64,000 bases of DNA from NCBI GenBank assembly GCA_015179125.1, contig WHVA01000014.1:310001-374000 (forward strand). The letters are read 5' to 3'. The notes under the pieces are model-generated. The model was given only the letters and a program-made list of their open reading frames with translations. It searched no databases and had not been told where the DNA came from. This stretch comes from Gautieria morchelliformis (taxonomy: Eukaryota; Basidiomycota; Agaricomycetes; Gomphales; Gomphaceae). The position numbers were made by a program, and so were the translations under genes. Below, in pieces: positions 11,759-23,709 of the stretch (positions within the stretch are counted from its first letter, which is position 1; each line of letters opens with the position of its first letter).

Positions 11759-13061
11759 CTACATGTCAAAGCAATCCTGCAGAAGCTCAACAGCTTTACG
11801 AGCTGAAATACGATCATTTGGTTCATAGCGCAGCATCATGCGAAGTGTTGTTTCCAGTTTATCCAGCATTATCTTCTCCTCTTGCTCTATCGTTTCGCCC
11901 GGCAAACGCAACCTTATGCCAATTGCTTTTCCTTCCTTACCAGGAAGAAACTTGCCGTCGCCATCCAAGTATTCCGACCTGTCGTTCCATCGGGTCCACC
12001 ACCTAGGTGGAAACTTGCCGAGAAGGTGAAACATTCCCAGCAAGATGCGGTTGTCCACCTTCTGGCGACTCCCAAACATAGAACGCTGAAATATAGTGCA
12101 GCCCCCCGTGAAGATCGAGTAGATGGCATTGCCCAAAGCCCAGATATCGCTTGCTGGGCAGATGCGGTCGTTAAATAAAATCTCCGGCGCGGCATAGACA
12201 TGAGGCGTGTGTAGCTCGACCATCTTCGGTTCATTCTCCCACCAAAATGCTTCACTGAAGTCGCCGATTTTCACGTGCACGCCATCGGGGGAGTTCAGGC
12301 AGAAGTCTAGAATTTTCGTTGGGTTGGGAGGATCCAGTAAATACCGCGGTCCATGAGGTCCGGTGAACGGTCGTGGAGTTCCGTCACTGGCTATGGGTCT
12401 GAACTTCTGTGGCTCTCCCAAGCATTCCTTTAGTTTTTGGGGAGACCAGTGGTCCATACCCTTTACGAAGAGAAGGAGATTTCCGGGATGAAGATCTGTG
12501 ATTAAAGGTTTAGTAAATGACTAGTCGACGTTTGGTGCAAAATCCCTGACCTCCATGGATAATCCCATGACGATGTAAATAGGCGAGTCCACGTGCCACT
12601 TGTATCGACATCTTCTTTGCCAGCGCTGTCGGATATCTGCAGCCTTCATCTTCATATATGTCGTATCTGAAAAGATCCGTAGCGAGGTTGGGTCCAAGAA
12701 ACTCGGCGACAATGCAGTGGTGGGTGCCATTCGGTCCATTGATCTTAAAATCGTCGAAATACGTCACGACATAGTCCGCATCAGAGTCTTTACCATCCGC
12801 TGGTTGCTTTCTGAGATAACGGGATAATTCAACTTCAGAGACTGCGTTTGGCGCGTCAGCGGTAAGAATCTTGAGCGACACCCATCGACGAGAGTGTAGA
12901 TCGTCTACGAGCCACACAGTTGAATAAGAACCACTGCCAAGCTTTGCAACAACGCGATAGCGATCCTGAAAGATGTCGTCGAGGTGAACAGGATGGTAGC
13001 CGCCGTAGCGATACCTTCCAGGATATTCCGTGCCATCTGCATGAAAATAAGGTCGGTCCAT
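11759..13061 (-). CDS. SRPK-like serine/threonine protein kinase
   Basis: Protein kinase of the SR-protein-kinase-like group that is expanded in mushroom genomes. Two exons (12551-13061, 11759-12495) give 415 residues. It has the group's N-terminal YRYGGYHPVHLDDIF lead-in, the Gly loop GSGSYSTVW, a VSLK lysine, the catalytic loop HGDLHPGN created exactly at the splice, a metal-binding DFS in place of DFG, and YAAPEIL as the APE motif. The WALG segment after SDI is the helix-F signature. The intron (12496-12550) is canonical. The key Lys, Asp and Asp are present, so it may be active, but the HGD and DFS variants depart from SRPK1. Substrate unknown. Confidence 0.85.
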
Positions 13062-14045
13062 GTTGCAGCCTTGGAGACAAACGTAGCAAGGGGTGCGGCG
13101 ATGGGGGAGGCTGTTTTCGATAACTGTAAAGGGGTTGTGACCGGCAATTGAGTGATGAGAGGGGCAACAGCAGCTCCCAAGATTCTCAGAGAGCGAAGCC
13201 CGAACAACCAGCTGGCATAGACTATATAAATAAAATATACAGTATTATATGTTTTCGGGCAGGCAAACTTGGAGGGTGAGGCGCACTGATCCCTCGAGTA
13301 ATACACGGTTCACAGGTGTTAGCGCTGTCCGGTAAACGGTGGCGATCGCCGGGTGCGGGAGTTGACGCCGGTAGGATGCTGCAGTACTGATTAGTCGAAC
13401 CGTACCAATCGACTATAAACTCGCCATGCTGACCACGGTCAACTTGTACCTCACGGCCTCGAACACCGACGCCGGGAAGACCCGCACCATGGGGCCTGCA
13501 GCGAGTACTACCCGCCACTGATAAACAGCACATAGCGCTGACGAACGGTACTCGTCCCCGTTTCTACTCATTACGCCTCTCAGAGCGAAACAATACATGC
13601 CAGGAAATCTGGCGGTGGCCCCCAGGAAACCTCAGACGCGTGCTGCAAAGACCAGTGTAGACAGAATGGCGGCAGATGAGGAGGGCGCCATCCTCACACA
13701 GGAGCCCTGGTATGTATTCTCTTTGCACATATTCTAAGTACACTGTTGACTTTCTTCTGCGGCAGAACCTTGACATACTTCCATACACCGTGTAACGGCA
13801 GAGCGCGGGGGTCCATCCATATAAGATATACCTCACTGATCAATAACGTAGCTTCCCCTTCGCCAGAACTGGGCCTGGTCTCGGGACCGCATCGCCGCTT
13901 GTCCGCGACATGTCTCGAGTATACTGCTTATGTCTACAGCTTCCGAAAATCGAGGCTGCCATTTATACTGTGGGATAAACGTAGAGAGAATCATCCTCTT
14001 GTCTTCTGACCCTTCACCCTCTCCTTTGCGACCTTGGTATTCATA
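13062..14045. other. Divergent intergenic region
   Basis: Nearly 1 kb between the kinase start (-) and the next gene (+). Several short frames overlap on both strands without family similarity. No clear transposon ends or RNA genes seen. Confidence 0.45.
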
Positions 14046-14662
14046 ATGTTGACTTTCACCCACTTGAAGAATTCTATACGCTCCTGCTTCGTTAAGCTGA
14101 AGCTCCGTACCTCAGAGGCTACAGGCATCCCTATCCTGACAGATACCAATACGAGACAGATGTCTGTCCTCGCCGACAGCTCTAACTTGTTCCGTCGAGC
14201 TCCAGCCCACTCAAATATTTCCCCCATCGAAGCGCCCCATACGTCTGGTGGGTTAGAAGAAGAAATCGACTCGACGTCTGCCTCGTCTTTTGAGCAGCCC
14301 GAACGAGAAGCCTCCCTCTCGGATGCCAACTTATCGAGCAGCAGCATCTGCACCATGTCGCTAGCTCCGAACTTGAGATTGTTCCGTCGCAGTCAAGTGT
14401 GCCACCCCTTGCATCCACAAGTACCGTCCTAACCGCTTACCTACAGGATCTGTTCGGCTTCGACGTGTATGTATCTCAGCACGGATACCAGCATGACCCA
14501 GCCTATCTCTTTCAGTTCCCCGTCGTGCCCCCTTGGGATGAACTAGTAACTGCGTTGGCGACAAAGACGGGTCGCGAGGCCGACGGCATTGTCCTCTCCA
14601 GTAAATTCTACCCTGACATTGTGGATGACGAGCTCTCGTACCAAGCGTGGCTTACATGGTGA
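14046..14662 (+). CDS. Small hypothetical protein
   Basis: Two exons (14046-14396 and 14447-14662) give 188 residues. The joining intron is 50 bp, starts GTGTGC, ends CTACAG and has a perfect CTAAC branch site, so the model is believable although the protein is not recognised. The N-terminal half is Ser-rich with an acidic patch (GGLEEEIDST). The C-terminal half is more folded-looking (DLFGFDVYVSQHGYQ, PPWDELVTALATKTGREADG). The first ATG in frame is at 14046. No function can be offered. Confidence 0.55.
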
Positions 14663-15094
14663 AAGTGATGGGCCTTGCAGCACTGATCTGTGGCTCGATT
14701 GAACAGCATCTTCGGTATTGAAATACTTGTTTCTTAAAACTTATTAGGCCTCCTTCTAGCCTCCTAGACGCAACTCTTAGAATCATGTACATATGCACAG
14801 CACATGCTAGCTTGTCGACCGGGCAATTACGTATACGATGATGATGCCTGCACAAGCCAAAGTGTGATATATACCATCCAAAGTGCAGCTTCAAGCGCAT
14901 GTTTCTACACATGCATAATGAAAAGAAAAAGTGACGTCGATGTTTGAAGAGGATGAGAGCAAGATGTTTGAGGTTAACAGGGTGACAAAAAAAATTTACA
15001 ACTGAAAGAGACGAGGGCGAGACAGAGAAAGCTAAAACAGCCCGATACAGGGAGAATATGTGACGATAATATGAAACGCGCACCAACGATCGCT
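14663..15094. other. Intergenic
   Basis: AT-rich 3' flank of the small hypothetical gene. No gene supported. Confidence 0.45.
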
Positions 15095-15602
15095 CTAGAA
15101 CTCGTCGTCGCCGCCATCCTTCCACACACCCTTGACACCGCCACTCTGTGTCCGGCCACCATTCCGCGCACGAATGGACCGTATGTGAGGCGAAGGCCTC
15201 AGCTCTCCGCGATTCCTTGCACCGCGTAAGCCATTGCCCACGGAGTTCGGTTCGTCATTGTCATCGACGATGGGAAGGGGAAATGTTGGGGTGGGGTGGG
15301 TGATGGCGATGCATTTGTCTTTCGTGCTTTTGCCTTCCCCTTGTTATTCTCTTTCAAAGAGTTAAAGTCCACAGACAAACCATTCGAGGTGATACGAGAA
15401 TGAGGCGGGGGAGGGGAAGGGTTCACTCATTCTTCCTCATCATCTAGAACTTCCTGCGGCTCTATGTCGTGCACAGCATCCGGCTGATGCGCACTCAAAG
15501 AAGTGACGAGGTCAAGGGAAGATGAGTCTTCAGTTGAAGGTGGTGTGCAGGGGACGGGGGTGCGGGAGAGGGCGAGTTAGAGAAGAATGCCATCTTCGTC
15601 AT
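15095..15602 (-). pseudogene. Frame-broken hypothetical ORF
   Basis: Coding-like sequence on the minus strand that moves between frames. It starts MTKMAFFSNSPSPAPP at 15602, continues in another frame as STEDSSSLDLVTSLSAHQPD, meets a TGA near 15427, continues in that frame as SRITSNGLSVDFNSLKENN, and ends in a third frame as GGVKGVWKDGGDDEF before TAG at 15095. The shifts fall next to C-runs and no convincing introns join the pieces. This could be a decayed gene or homopolymer sequencing errors. The product is not recognised. Confidence 0.35.
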
Positions 15603-16163
15603 CTCACAACGAGATGGATGGATCTCTAGAAAATGACAAGATACACGACAAGAAGAAATTCATCCGCGCACCATGAAAGAACGACTTGGCTAAAGCACGA
15701 CTGATGAGCGATACTATATCCCTGAGCCAAGACAGGGTGGAATGCGTGTGGACGGCGGAGGACAGTGTGCGCGCGCGCGAGGGGACAGTAAACGGGAGGG
15801 AACGCGAGTGGATGACGGGGGACAGTGAACGAGGCCACGAGCGGGAGTGTGTCAGCGCTGGATGTTAAATAAGAGCGCTCACCTCAGAGGGAAGAGAATG
15901 GTGACCTACTTCTGTTTGAGCCACGGACCAGGTCACGCGACCATACTCAGACTCCGCTCGGAACCATCGCGGCAGCGTTTGCAACGGCGTAGCAACATTT
16001 CTGAAGTCGCGCGGAAGGCCCGCGCCATCAGCTTTTTTCGCTTCGGCGCGTGCGCGTCAGGATTTTATGCAAACCGACGGTCATATGAGGGAAACCCGGA
16101 AGAAAAAAAGTTCGGCCTGGCAGGACTTAGTGAAGCGCGTATCTTTGTCAATCGTTACAATGA
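15603..16163. other. Upstream region of the UVRAG/Atg14 gene
   Basis: Probably contains the promoter and the missing first exon(s) of the next gene. No CxxC-bearing N-terminal exon of that family could be found here with confidence. Confidence 0.4.
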
Positions 16164-17828
16164 GACTTGCCTACTTACATTGGCCATGCACCAAACAGGG
16201 TTGTGAATCTGAAGACGTGTATCGTCGATACCCGGGAGTCATTGGAAGGGATCGTACGAAATTGCGACCGCCTTATGGAAGAGGATGGGTATAATGAATC
16301 TGTGAGTGTCGCCTGATTACCCAGGTGTGATGCTGTCTGACTCATACTTGCATAGTTGCGTGAATGTTCTGAGCGTGAAGAGTGGGTGCGAACTTTACGC
16401 GCTGAGCGGTACCAGGTCATACAGCATTCTGCTAAAGGTCCGTGTGAGCAGCCTATTCGCCAAGCCAGGCGTTGAGCACAGTACATAGTCAAAGATGCCA
16501 TTGAAAGCAAACGAAAAGCTTTAGAGTTGCGGCGCAATACCCTATCGGCCGCGCGTATTATGCACCAGAAACATACGTTAGGACTCGCATCCCAGGCAGA
16601 GGAAGTGATTTCCGAAAGGTAAGCTCCAAATATTCCAGCCAGAACTCCGGCTCAACGGTCCATTAGGCAGCGACATTCAACCCTCGTGTCATCTTTGCTC
16701 CCAATTCGCACTGCACTCATTCAAACAATCAGCTTTATTTTTCCCATTGAGCCCCTCTCACCAGCCGATCTCCTCTTTACTATCCTTGGCGCGCCCCTCC
16801 CTATCCCAGCCCTATCCTCCGATCCAGCTCCACCCCTCACCCTCGCTTCGCATCCTGATATCACTGAGGACACCACAGCCACAGCCCTAGGATACGTCGC
16901 ACAACTCGTTCACCTTGTTTCCGCCTATCTGGGAAAAGGGCTCGTGTACCCCGTCACATGTTGTGGCAGCAGAAGCGTGATCAAGGACCCCATTTCAGCA
17001 ATGATGGGTCCCCGAATGTTTGCATAGTCTCTTTACAGTCACATGTGTGTTACTGAGCATTACATGATAGGTTTCCCCTATATTCGAAAGGTGTCGAAAC
17101 GTATCGGTTCGAGTATGGCGTTTTCTTGCTAAATAAGAACATTGAGATGGTAGGCCGCCGTTTCGAATTGACTGTCATATTATGATGCATTTGTCTGTAG
17201 TTAATGATGGATCGTAATCTTCATGTTATGGATATGCGGCATACTTTACCAAATCTCAAGAACCTTCTCCTCACCCTGACGACAGGCGAAGAGATCAAAC
17301 CAATGTATGTATCATAGCCCCCTTTCCTGCCTTGACTGACCTCTCTTATTCAGATCACGGCTTAAATCTCCCCTAAGGGCAGCTCACTCACCAGACATGC
17401 GATCGTGCAGTCGCCCCATCTCCCCGCTGTCATTGGATGCAGAGTCTGTGGGATCTCAGACAGTTACACATTCAGGTTTCCCTGTATCGCGGAAATCGAC
17501 CCCTTTTCTTTCACCACTGGCTGCCATACTTAGGTCACGGTACCCCTCGAGTGCTGGCCGCCCCACTGTCAGAGTGGTTGATGAGGCGCCCGAGCCAACT
17601 GCTGATGACGACGAGAGCGTTGAGGATGACACTGAGCAGGCGAGGGACAGGGAGACTGTGAATGAGAGCCTCCCCATGGCAAACCAAGTGGAGGCAAAGT
17701 CAACAATACGGACCAATGTATTAGCTTACTCTCCTTCGACTTCAAACGGTCATGGGCGACCTTTTGAGAAGCTGGCGAATGTTGATGACCTCCCTACACC
17801 GCCCCCTCCATTACCAGGCGTTACCTGA
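16164..17828 (+). CDS. UVRAG/Atg14 (Vps38-like) PI3-kinase complex subunit, 5' end unresolved
   Basis: Subunit of the class III PI3-kinase (Vps34-Vps30) complex for autophagy or endosomal sorting. In-phase exons end at or span 16301, 16356-16437, 16489-16618, 16667-17007, 17071-17149, 17201-17304 and 17354-17828. The early exons form a charged coiled coil (KRKALELRRNTL). The conserved core follows: LRTALIQTI-like sequence, LGYVAQLVHLVSAYL, FPLYSKGVETYRFEYG and VFLLNKNIE, typical of UVRAG/Atg14. The C-terminus is Ser/Pro-rich and acidic. The start shown is only where the frame opens; the true N-terminus is upstream and not identified. Resemblance to the Vps38 (UVRAG) branch is favoured over Atg14. 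Confidence 0.8.
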
Positions 17829-18037
17829 TGCTATTTATTCTTGCTGTCATCTTATGACCATTTTGCTTGTGACAGGGCGCATTTTTTCATGGACTCATAT
17901 TAGAAGTGTTGTATAAACATGCGAAGTAGTGACATATGGCATGATACAGATGGATCTAGAAGTCGAAGAGGGGATCATAGGGTTTAATACAGCAAGCACA
18001 AAGCAAGAGAATAACGAAATAGGTGATCTATGCCGAT

Positions 18038-20676
18038 TCAAATTAACCCTAAAACAACTGTAGCACGCAGGCTTGCTTCTCTATTAAGTTCTCTGGTTTT
18101 CGCTTCGCCGTTCGGTTCCGTGTACTCCTCCGTCCGCAATGAACTACTTTTCCAGCCCCAGCTTTGCCCGATGGAAAACTGGTCTGGGGAGCTCGAGAAG
18201 CGGGTCAGCGACGATCCTGTTGCAGATGCACATGAAATGATGAAGTGGGCCGATATTGTTGAACGTGGATCACGATACGGCTGGAGTGGCGCGACAGGCG
18301 CCGGCACTGCGTTGATGGTCGACGGCTGGATATGTGAGGGAGTCGGCGAGGAGGGAGGAGAGCCTGGAACAGCGAAGGCCACGCTGGAAATTGAACTTGA
18401 TGATCCGGCTGAGATGTGCCCTCGAGGCGGCGACTGTGGTGGGGGAATGGGGGTGCTAGGGCAGTTACCAGGGGCTGGAGTAGAGTTCAACAGACGTTCA
18501 GCGCGTGTTGATATAGTCACGGGCGGAACTGATGCACGAGGCATGGGATCGACGCTGGACTGTCGATGGAGATACACGCCTAACTGGATACCCTTTTTAC
18601 GCACAACCTGCACGTACACATTGAATAGCGAACCGGCATACCAGATAGTATGGGAGTAAGCACGAGACTTCTCCGCCAGCTGACCTACGCCCCAAAATTC
18701 GACACCGAATCGGACAGGCGGATACGGTGACCATCGAGCCTTGCCTGTCGCATCCGCATGTATACAGGACGCCGCCGTGTAGTGCGGAGAGAGGATACCG
18801 AAAAAATTCACTTGCCTGGGTCTCAAAAGACCTGCATCCGAAAGATCAGATGCGCGCCCCAGGAGCTGATCATCGGATGGCGTGGTAGTCGTACATGCAT
18901 TGTCCCAGTCTCCAATACGCTGCGACGAGTCCACAGGGACGGGGTAGTATGGCTTCATCCGTTCCGCGCCAGATACGCTGTCGGAGGAAAGCGTCGCGAG
19001 GATCTCTGCCGTGCTGACTGTGATCCCAAGTTCTTTATCTCCCTGCGGGGGACGAGAGCCTGTGCCCACAGTAGAGACCGGAGACCGAGTGACAATGTGG
19101 TGTCGAAAAATGGAGTGCTGCCAGTACGCCGAGTGAATCGTCTCCATTGAGACATAGGGACGACCATTGACAGGTGAAATATCTTGCGATATGCGCATGA
19201 GTTCCTCAAAGGACTACCATTCAACAAGTATCACATTAGGATAAAAACCAAAGGAACAGGAAGGAATGCGCACCATAGTCGAGTAATGGATGCCACGTTG
19301 GAACAGTTTGGCCCATTCCTCCTCCTCATCGTGGTCAAGACCATCTCGACGCCGAAGATTAATTACTCTTGAGGCGAAAACATACCGCTCCCATTCATTC
19401 TTGATGAAGAATTCGTTTGACGAGATTACAGCGCACGCCCAAGACGCTGACAACCCCCCTCTTGCCCATAATTTCGGGGCCGTCACCTGCGATGACGAAT
19501 GTGGTCTAGAAGACATCGTCGCCCGCCTTCGAGAATGACCTGCTTCCTGACGAAGAAATGCCGATGGCTCAGATTTTACCGCCACCTGATGATCTGCATC
19601 CTCTTCATAGGGAAGGATATCTGCGCTCCATCTCATCAACCAACACGCACAGGCTTCGCCAACCTTGTCTCCAATGCCGCCATAGTTGAAGGGAGGCTCC
19701 TCTGAATATGTGCCTCCGACGGAGGAACCATCATCCTTGTCACCACTCTGCTCAAATTCTAGACCGCTGAGCTTGTGCGTTATATCGAACTCATCATTAT
19801 TTCCGTGCTTGGCGTTTACTGTGATCGACGACGGCGAATTGTTCTTGTATAGGACCTCTTCACCAACGGCTTCCAGGCCGACTGCGGCCTCAGGATCGTC
19901 ACCTTCGGATGGACCGATTCCGGCACCAGTGGCAAATTTAATATAGCGAACGACCGTGTGTGGACCTACAGTACTCAGTATCATAGAAAGGGCTTGAGAT
20001 GTGATTGAGGACATGGAAAGGTACACGGATGTGGCCAGAAGGGCGAGGAGAAACCGAGGTGTCGCGGGATGGTGGCCGGGAGGAATCTGAGGCGTGGTGT
20101 TAGAGTAGAAAGAGGGAGTGAGCGGACATGCTGATGTCGGGATGCGAGAGGGGGACACGTAAAGCTCTGGCCCTCCCCCATACAGACGTGCAATACAGAC
20201 TCTATTAAAAGTTAGCACTATCGGGTCGCAAATGCAAAACGAACGCACTCGAAAGCTAAGTAACACGTGAGGGCGGATTGACGGGACTCTAAAGACAATC
20301 TACGTACCTGATCGAGTGATATTAGGGTCATCGAAGCAAATATTCACTTGATCTAGAGGCGAGCCGGAAACATCATTATCGTCATGTCGTTGCGACTCGA
20401 GAAATCCAGCAGTGAAGAGGGAACGAAAGAAACCCTTCAAGTTATCGAGTTAGGGGATAATCTGCAGCTCGGAGGCCAGAAGTTGCTCACCGCCTGTATA
20501 AGAACCACACGATGGAGCTGATAGACAACCGCCCAGCCTTCACCTTTCGTGTGCAAGGCGACGTCTGCAGTATGGCCATGCAGAAAGCTGAGATATAAAT
20601 GAGACTGTATGTCCGTTGGCGTGGGTGTTTGGGTGGTGGGCGACTTCATCGCTAGCCGTACCCCCAGCAGTTGCAT
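18038..20676 (-). CDS. BTB/POZ domain protein, fungal family, with a 7-nt micro-exon
   Basis: Five exons (20491-20676, 20308-20434, 20249-20255, 19274-20201, 18038-19213) join in phase to 807 residues. Residues ~20-75 are a BTB fold: LHGHTADVALH, YQLHRVVLIQA, then GFFRSLFTAGFLES. The third exon is only 7 nt (CTTTCGA in coding sense) and creates the conserved stretch ITRSAFEVCIARLYGGGP. Later blocks FQRGIHYSTM, SFEELMRIS and the C-terminal GVEFW and KKGIQLGVYLHR segments belong to a conserved fungal BTB family; a resemblance to germ-cell-less-type proteins is only a guess. Likely a protein-interaction or Cul3-adaptor protein, but that is inferred from the BTB alone. ATG at 20676 chosen as the first in frame. 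Confidence 0.82.
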
Positions 20677-20866
20677 TCCGGGAAGCTGCCGCGGCAAAAT
20701 ATGAGGCCGGCGAGTTCCCTTTTCAATCGCTTACTGGAAATCCGGGTTTATCATCGCTGGTGTCGTCAAGTAGTACCGAGATATATACGAGAGCTGCCGG
20801 CTTTATAACGATTAGCTCAGGGCCATGTTGGATGGATAAGCGCCGGTAGCGTATTGTTCGGTTGCA

Positions 20867-21223
20867 ATGTCCGCAAACCCTGCAATGATGTTTCCATTAT
20901 GCGTACACTTTCCTAACCATGTCTTTCGAGCAGGCTAGAAGGTACGTGTAGATTACTCCATTTATACCATACGAAATGTCCCATCGTCAGGCGTCGCGGG
21001 TTCAAGTAAAGTCGATGGTCACCTCTATTGTTGATTTTGAAGTTGATTGTGATTACCCAATGGCGATTCTAGTGGCAGCATGCATCATACATCCCTTCTA
21101 CCTCACCAAACTTTGCATGCAAACTTTATCATTTACTAGTGCTGGCCCTTCACCCTGAAGGTGCTCCGCGATACAGGCGTAAAGAGCCTTTACACCGGCC
21201 TGTTTGCCTCAGTCCTAAGACAG
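20867..21223 (+). pseudogene. Truncated tandem copy of the mitochondrial carrier gene
   Basis: Degenerate copy of the first part of the carrier gene at 22234. It keeps the start region (ATGTCCGCAAACCC), the same intron arrangement including the position of the 8-nt micro-exon (here GCTAGAAG), and the segment VAACIIHPFYLTKLCMQT. It has lost the start of exon 1's second half, carries a deletion of about 14 nt where the intact gene reads CCGTCGCCTTCACA, and stops matching after CTAAGACAG at 21223. The signature Pro-Asp motif has become HPFYL. Clearly non-functional. Confidence 0.85.
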
Positions 21224-22233
21224 CGTTTGATGTGTTCACCGCGTCCACAGGCGCGCGCATTCTCCATCTGGCTCAAAACATGGGCGATGAACAGGCTGTC
21301 ACATTCATGTGAGACACTTGCAACACTAGCTACTCAACGTTCAACACCATTGGCTTTATCCCTTCTAAAAGACGTGGGCAGATCGTGACAAGTCGTTCGT
21401 CTTGTTGCTTGTCGGCGCGAAAGCTAGACTATGACATGACGAGTGAGTCCAGAGTCTGGTTCGGAAGGTTCACGGAGACCATCATGGATGATGGTTTAAT
21501 CGAATCGGCGTCATTGCACCGTGCGACCTCGATGACGCGCTGGTCGGGAGGTCAACAAATGATTAGTGAAGTACGTGATCTGGGAGATCGAGTTCAGAAT
21601 GTGCGAGTAGGTCGACGCGTCGCGACCGGTCACGTGACCAATCGGACTATATTTTAACACATTCAGCCCTCTTCTTGCCAGTCGGGTCCTCATTGGCGCT
21701 ATCAGTGATGCTGACCGGAACCACATATATTGCTGTCCCCTAGAAAAGGCAGAGCTTACTTGAATACTTCGCTGGATGCCCCCCGCGCGCGGGGCCATAT
21801 TTATAGTGGTATACTTCACATAACCTACACTATTCTCACTGCCACGCTAATGGAGGCCTGCTATCTGCCCCACCGGGCAGATGTGGCAGCAACAACACTC
21901 CCGCTGACGCCCATGGCGCGGAAAACGTACTTCCGGAGTTTGCTTTTCCGCGATGCCGAGCTAAGGCCGAACTCAGGCAATAGACGGCCTTTCTCTGAGT
22001 AGACCAACCTCAAGATATTTGGAAGCTGCGCCCCCCGTGGCAGATTAGCATGGGCCACCTGTGGGAATTGCGTGCGATAAAGTCCAGGCTTTCAATTCGA
22101 GCAATGGACCTGCCGGTAGCGGCCCCCTTTAGCCTGACATCTTAGTCGGCTTGTCGGCCGTTTGATCCCATACACAGCATGTGACAAGACATCGCGTTTT
22201 TTCTGAGACTGTTTCCTCAAGTGGCCAGTTGCA
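21224..22233. other. Spacer between carrier copies
   Basis: About 1 kb with no supported gene. It contains the 12-bp palindrome GGTCACGTGACC at 21628-21639, followed by a TATATTTTAA stretch, which looks promoter-like but has no identified gene downstream other than the carrier. Confidence 0.45.
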
Positions 22234-23709
22234 ATGTCCTCCGCAAACCCTCCATTTTGGTGTGTTTTATATCCGTGCACTTTCACAAGTATCTGACCAT
22301 GTCTTTTGAGCAGGTTAGGAGGTACGTCTACTCATTTTTACTCCGTTTATACCCCAACGAAATGTCCCATCGTCAGGCGTGGCGGGTTCAAGTAAAGTCG
22401 ATCGTATCCTCTGTTGTTCATCTTGAAGCTGATTATTGCCGATTCTAGTGGCAGCATGCGTCACACATCCCTTGGACCTCACCAAACTACGCATGCAAAC
22501 CTTATCGTCTAATAATGCTGGGCCTTCCACCCTCAAAGTCCTCCGCGATACCGTCGCCTTCACAGGCGTAAAGAGCCTTTACACCGGCTTGTCTGCCTCA
22601 GTCCTAAGACAGATGACCTACAGCCTCGTACGTTTAGGCTCTTACGAGGGCATCAAGAGCTGGATTTCCAAAGGTATGCCAATCTCTTTGTGGAAAAATC
22701 AACACTCACTGTTTTTCCAAGGTAAACATCCCAGCACTGGTCAGCTTCTCATTTCCGCTGGTCTGGCTGGTGGCCTGGGCGGTATTGCAGGAAATCCCGC
22801 CGGTAGGTCGCACCGACAGTGCTTTATATCCCAGCCGTTGCTCAAGTGTATCTCCAGATATTCTTCTTGTCCGAATGACAACAGATCCTCTCAAGCCCCC
22901 AGAAGCCCGCCATAAATATGTCAATGTAATCAACGGCCTCGTCAGGTTGGTCCGAGAAGAAGGCCTGCCTGGTTTGACAAGAGGTTTGATCCCAAATACG
23001 GTGATGTCTTTCTAGGGATGACTCTCGACCATTCATCTGACTCCTCACCCCGTCGCCAGACACGTGCAGTCCTTATGAATGTGTGTGACTCCTTCTTTTT
23101 AGAGTTCGTAGTTCCTGACACCACCTACCAGACCTCACAGCTAGCATCGTCAGTCCATATTTCTCGTCCTCATGCGAATGCCGACCTTCTCTATTTTAGT
23201 TACGATTATTTTAAGACATATCTTTTAACACACCGCCTACCCATGACCCACATCCAATTAGACGACAACCTTGCCCTCCACACTATAGCCAGCAGTCTTG
23301 CAGGAACGGTTGCAACGAGTATGTTTATCGACCATCCTTTGTTCTACTCCACTGCTAATGCATTAACCACTGCAAGCGATATGTTCACCAGCGGACGTCA
23401 TCAAGGCACGGATGATGTCTTCCGTATGTCTAACACGCCTTCCGACACCTTACCATGATTCTAATCAGGTCCACATTCAGACGGGCTCCTCGAGCATGTT
23501 TAACATCCTCACAAAGTCCTTGCGTGACGAGGGCCCGATGTTTCTATTTAAAGGCTGGACGCCCGCTTTCGTCCGTCTCGCGCCTAATACCGTGCTTCTT
23601 TTCGTCTTCCTAGAGGTGTGCTTCTGATCTCGCCTTCGTGTCTACCTGCATGCTAATCTCTCCTCAGCAATTAAAAAAGGCCTGGCACATGACGTTTCCT
23701 ACACGTTGA
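22234..23709 (+). CDS. DIC1: Mitochondrial dicarboxylate carrier (DIC1-like)
   Basis: Inner-membrane carrier of the SLC25 family, closest to the dicarboxylate carrier that swaps malate/succinate for phosphate. Twelve exons join in phase to 296 residues: 22234-22259, 22314-22321, 22377-22391, 22449-22673, 22722-22802, 22858-23000, 23060-23080, 23132-23148, 23200-23318, 23377-23423, 23469-23615, 23668-23709. The second exon is only 8 nt (GTTAGGAG) and the third 15 nt; together they make MSSANPPFWLGGVAGSMAAC. The three carrier repeats show HPLDLTKLRMQT, NPADILLVRMT and SPADVIKARMM. Branch sites such as CTGAC support the introns. Specificity within the dicarboxylate/oxaloacetate group is inferred from sequence resemblance. 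Confidence 0.9.

Noticed and set aside
18030-18659. 209-residue plus frame
   Set aside because: Antisense to the last exon of the BTB gene.
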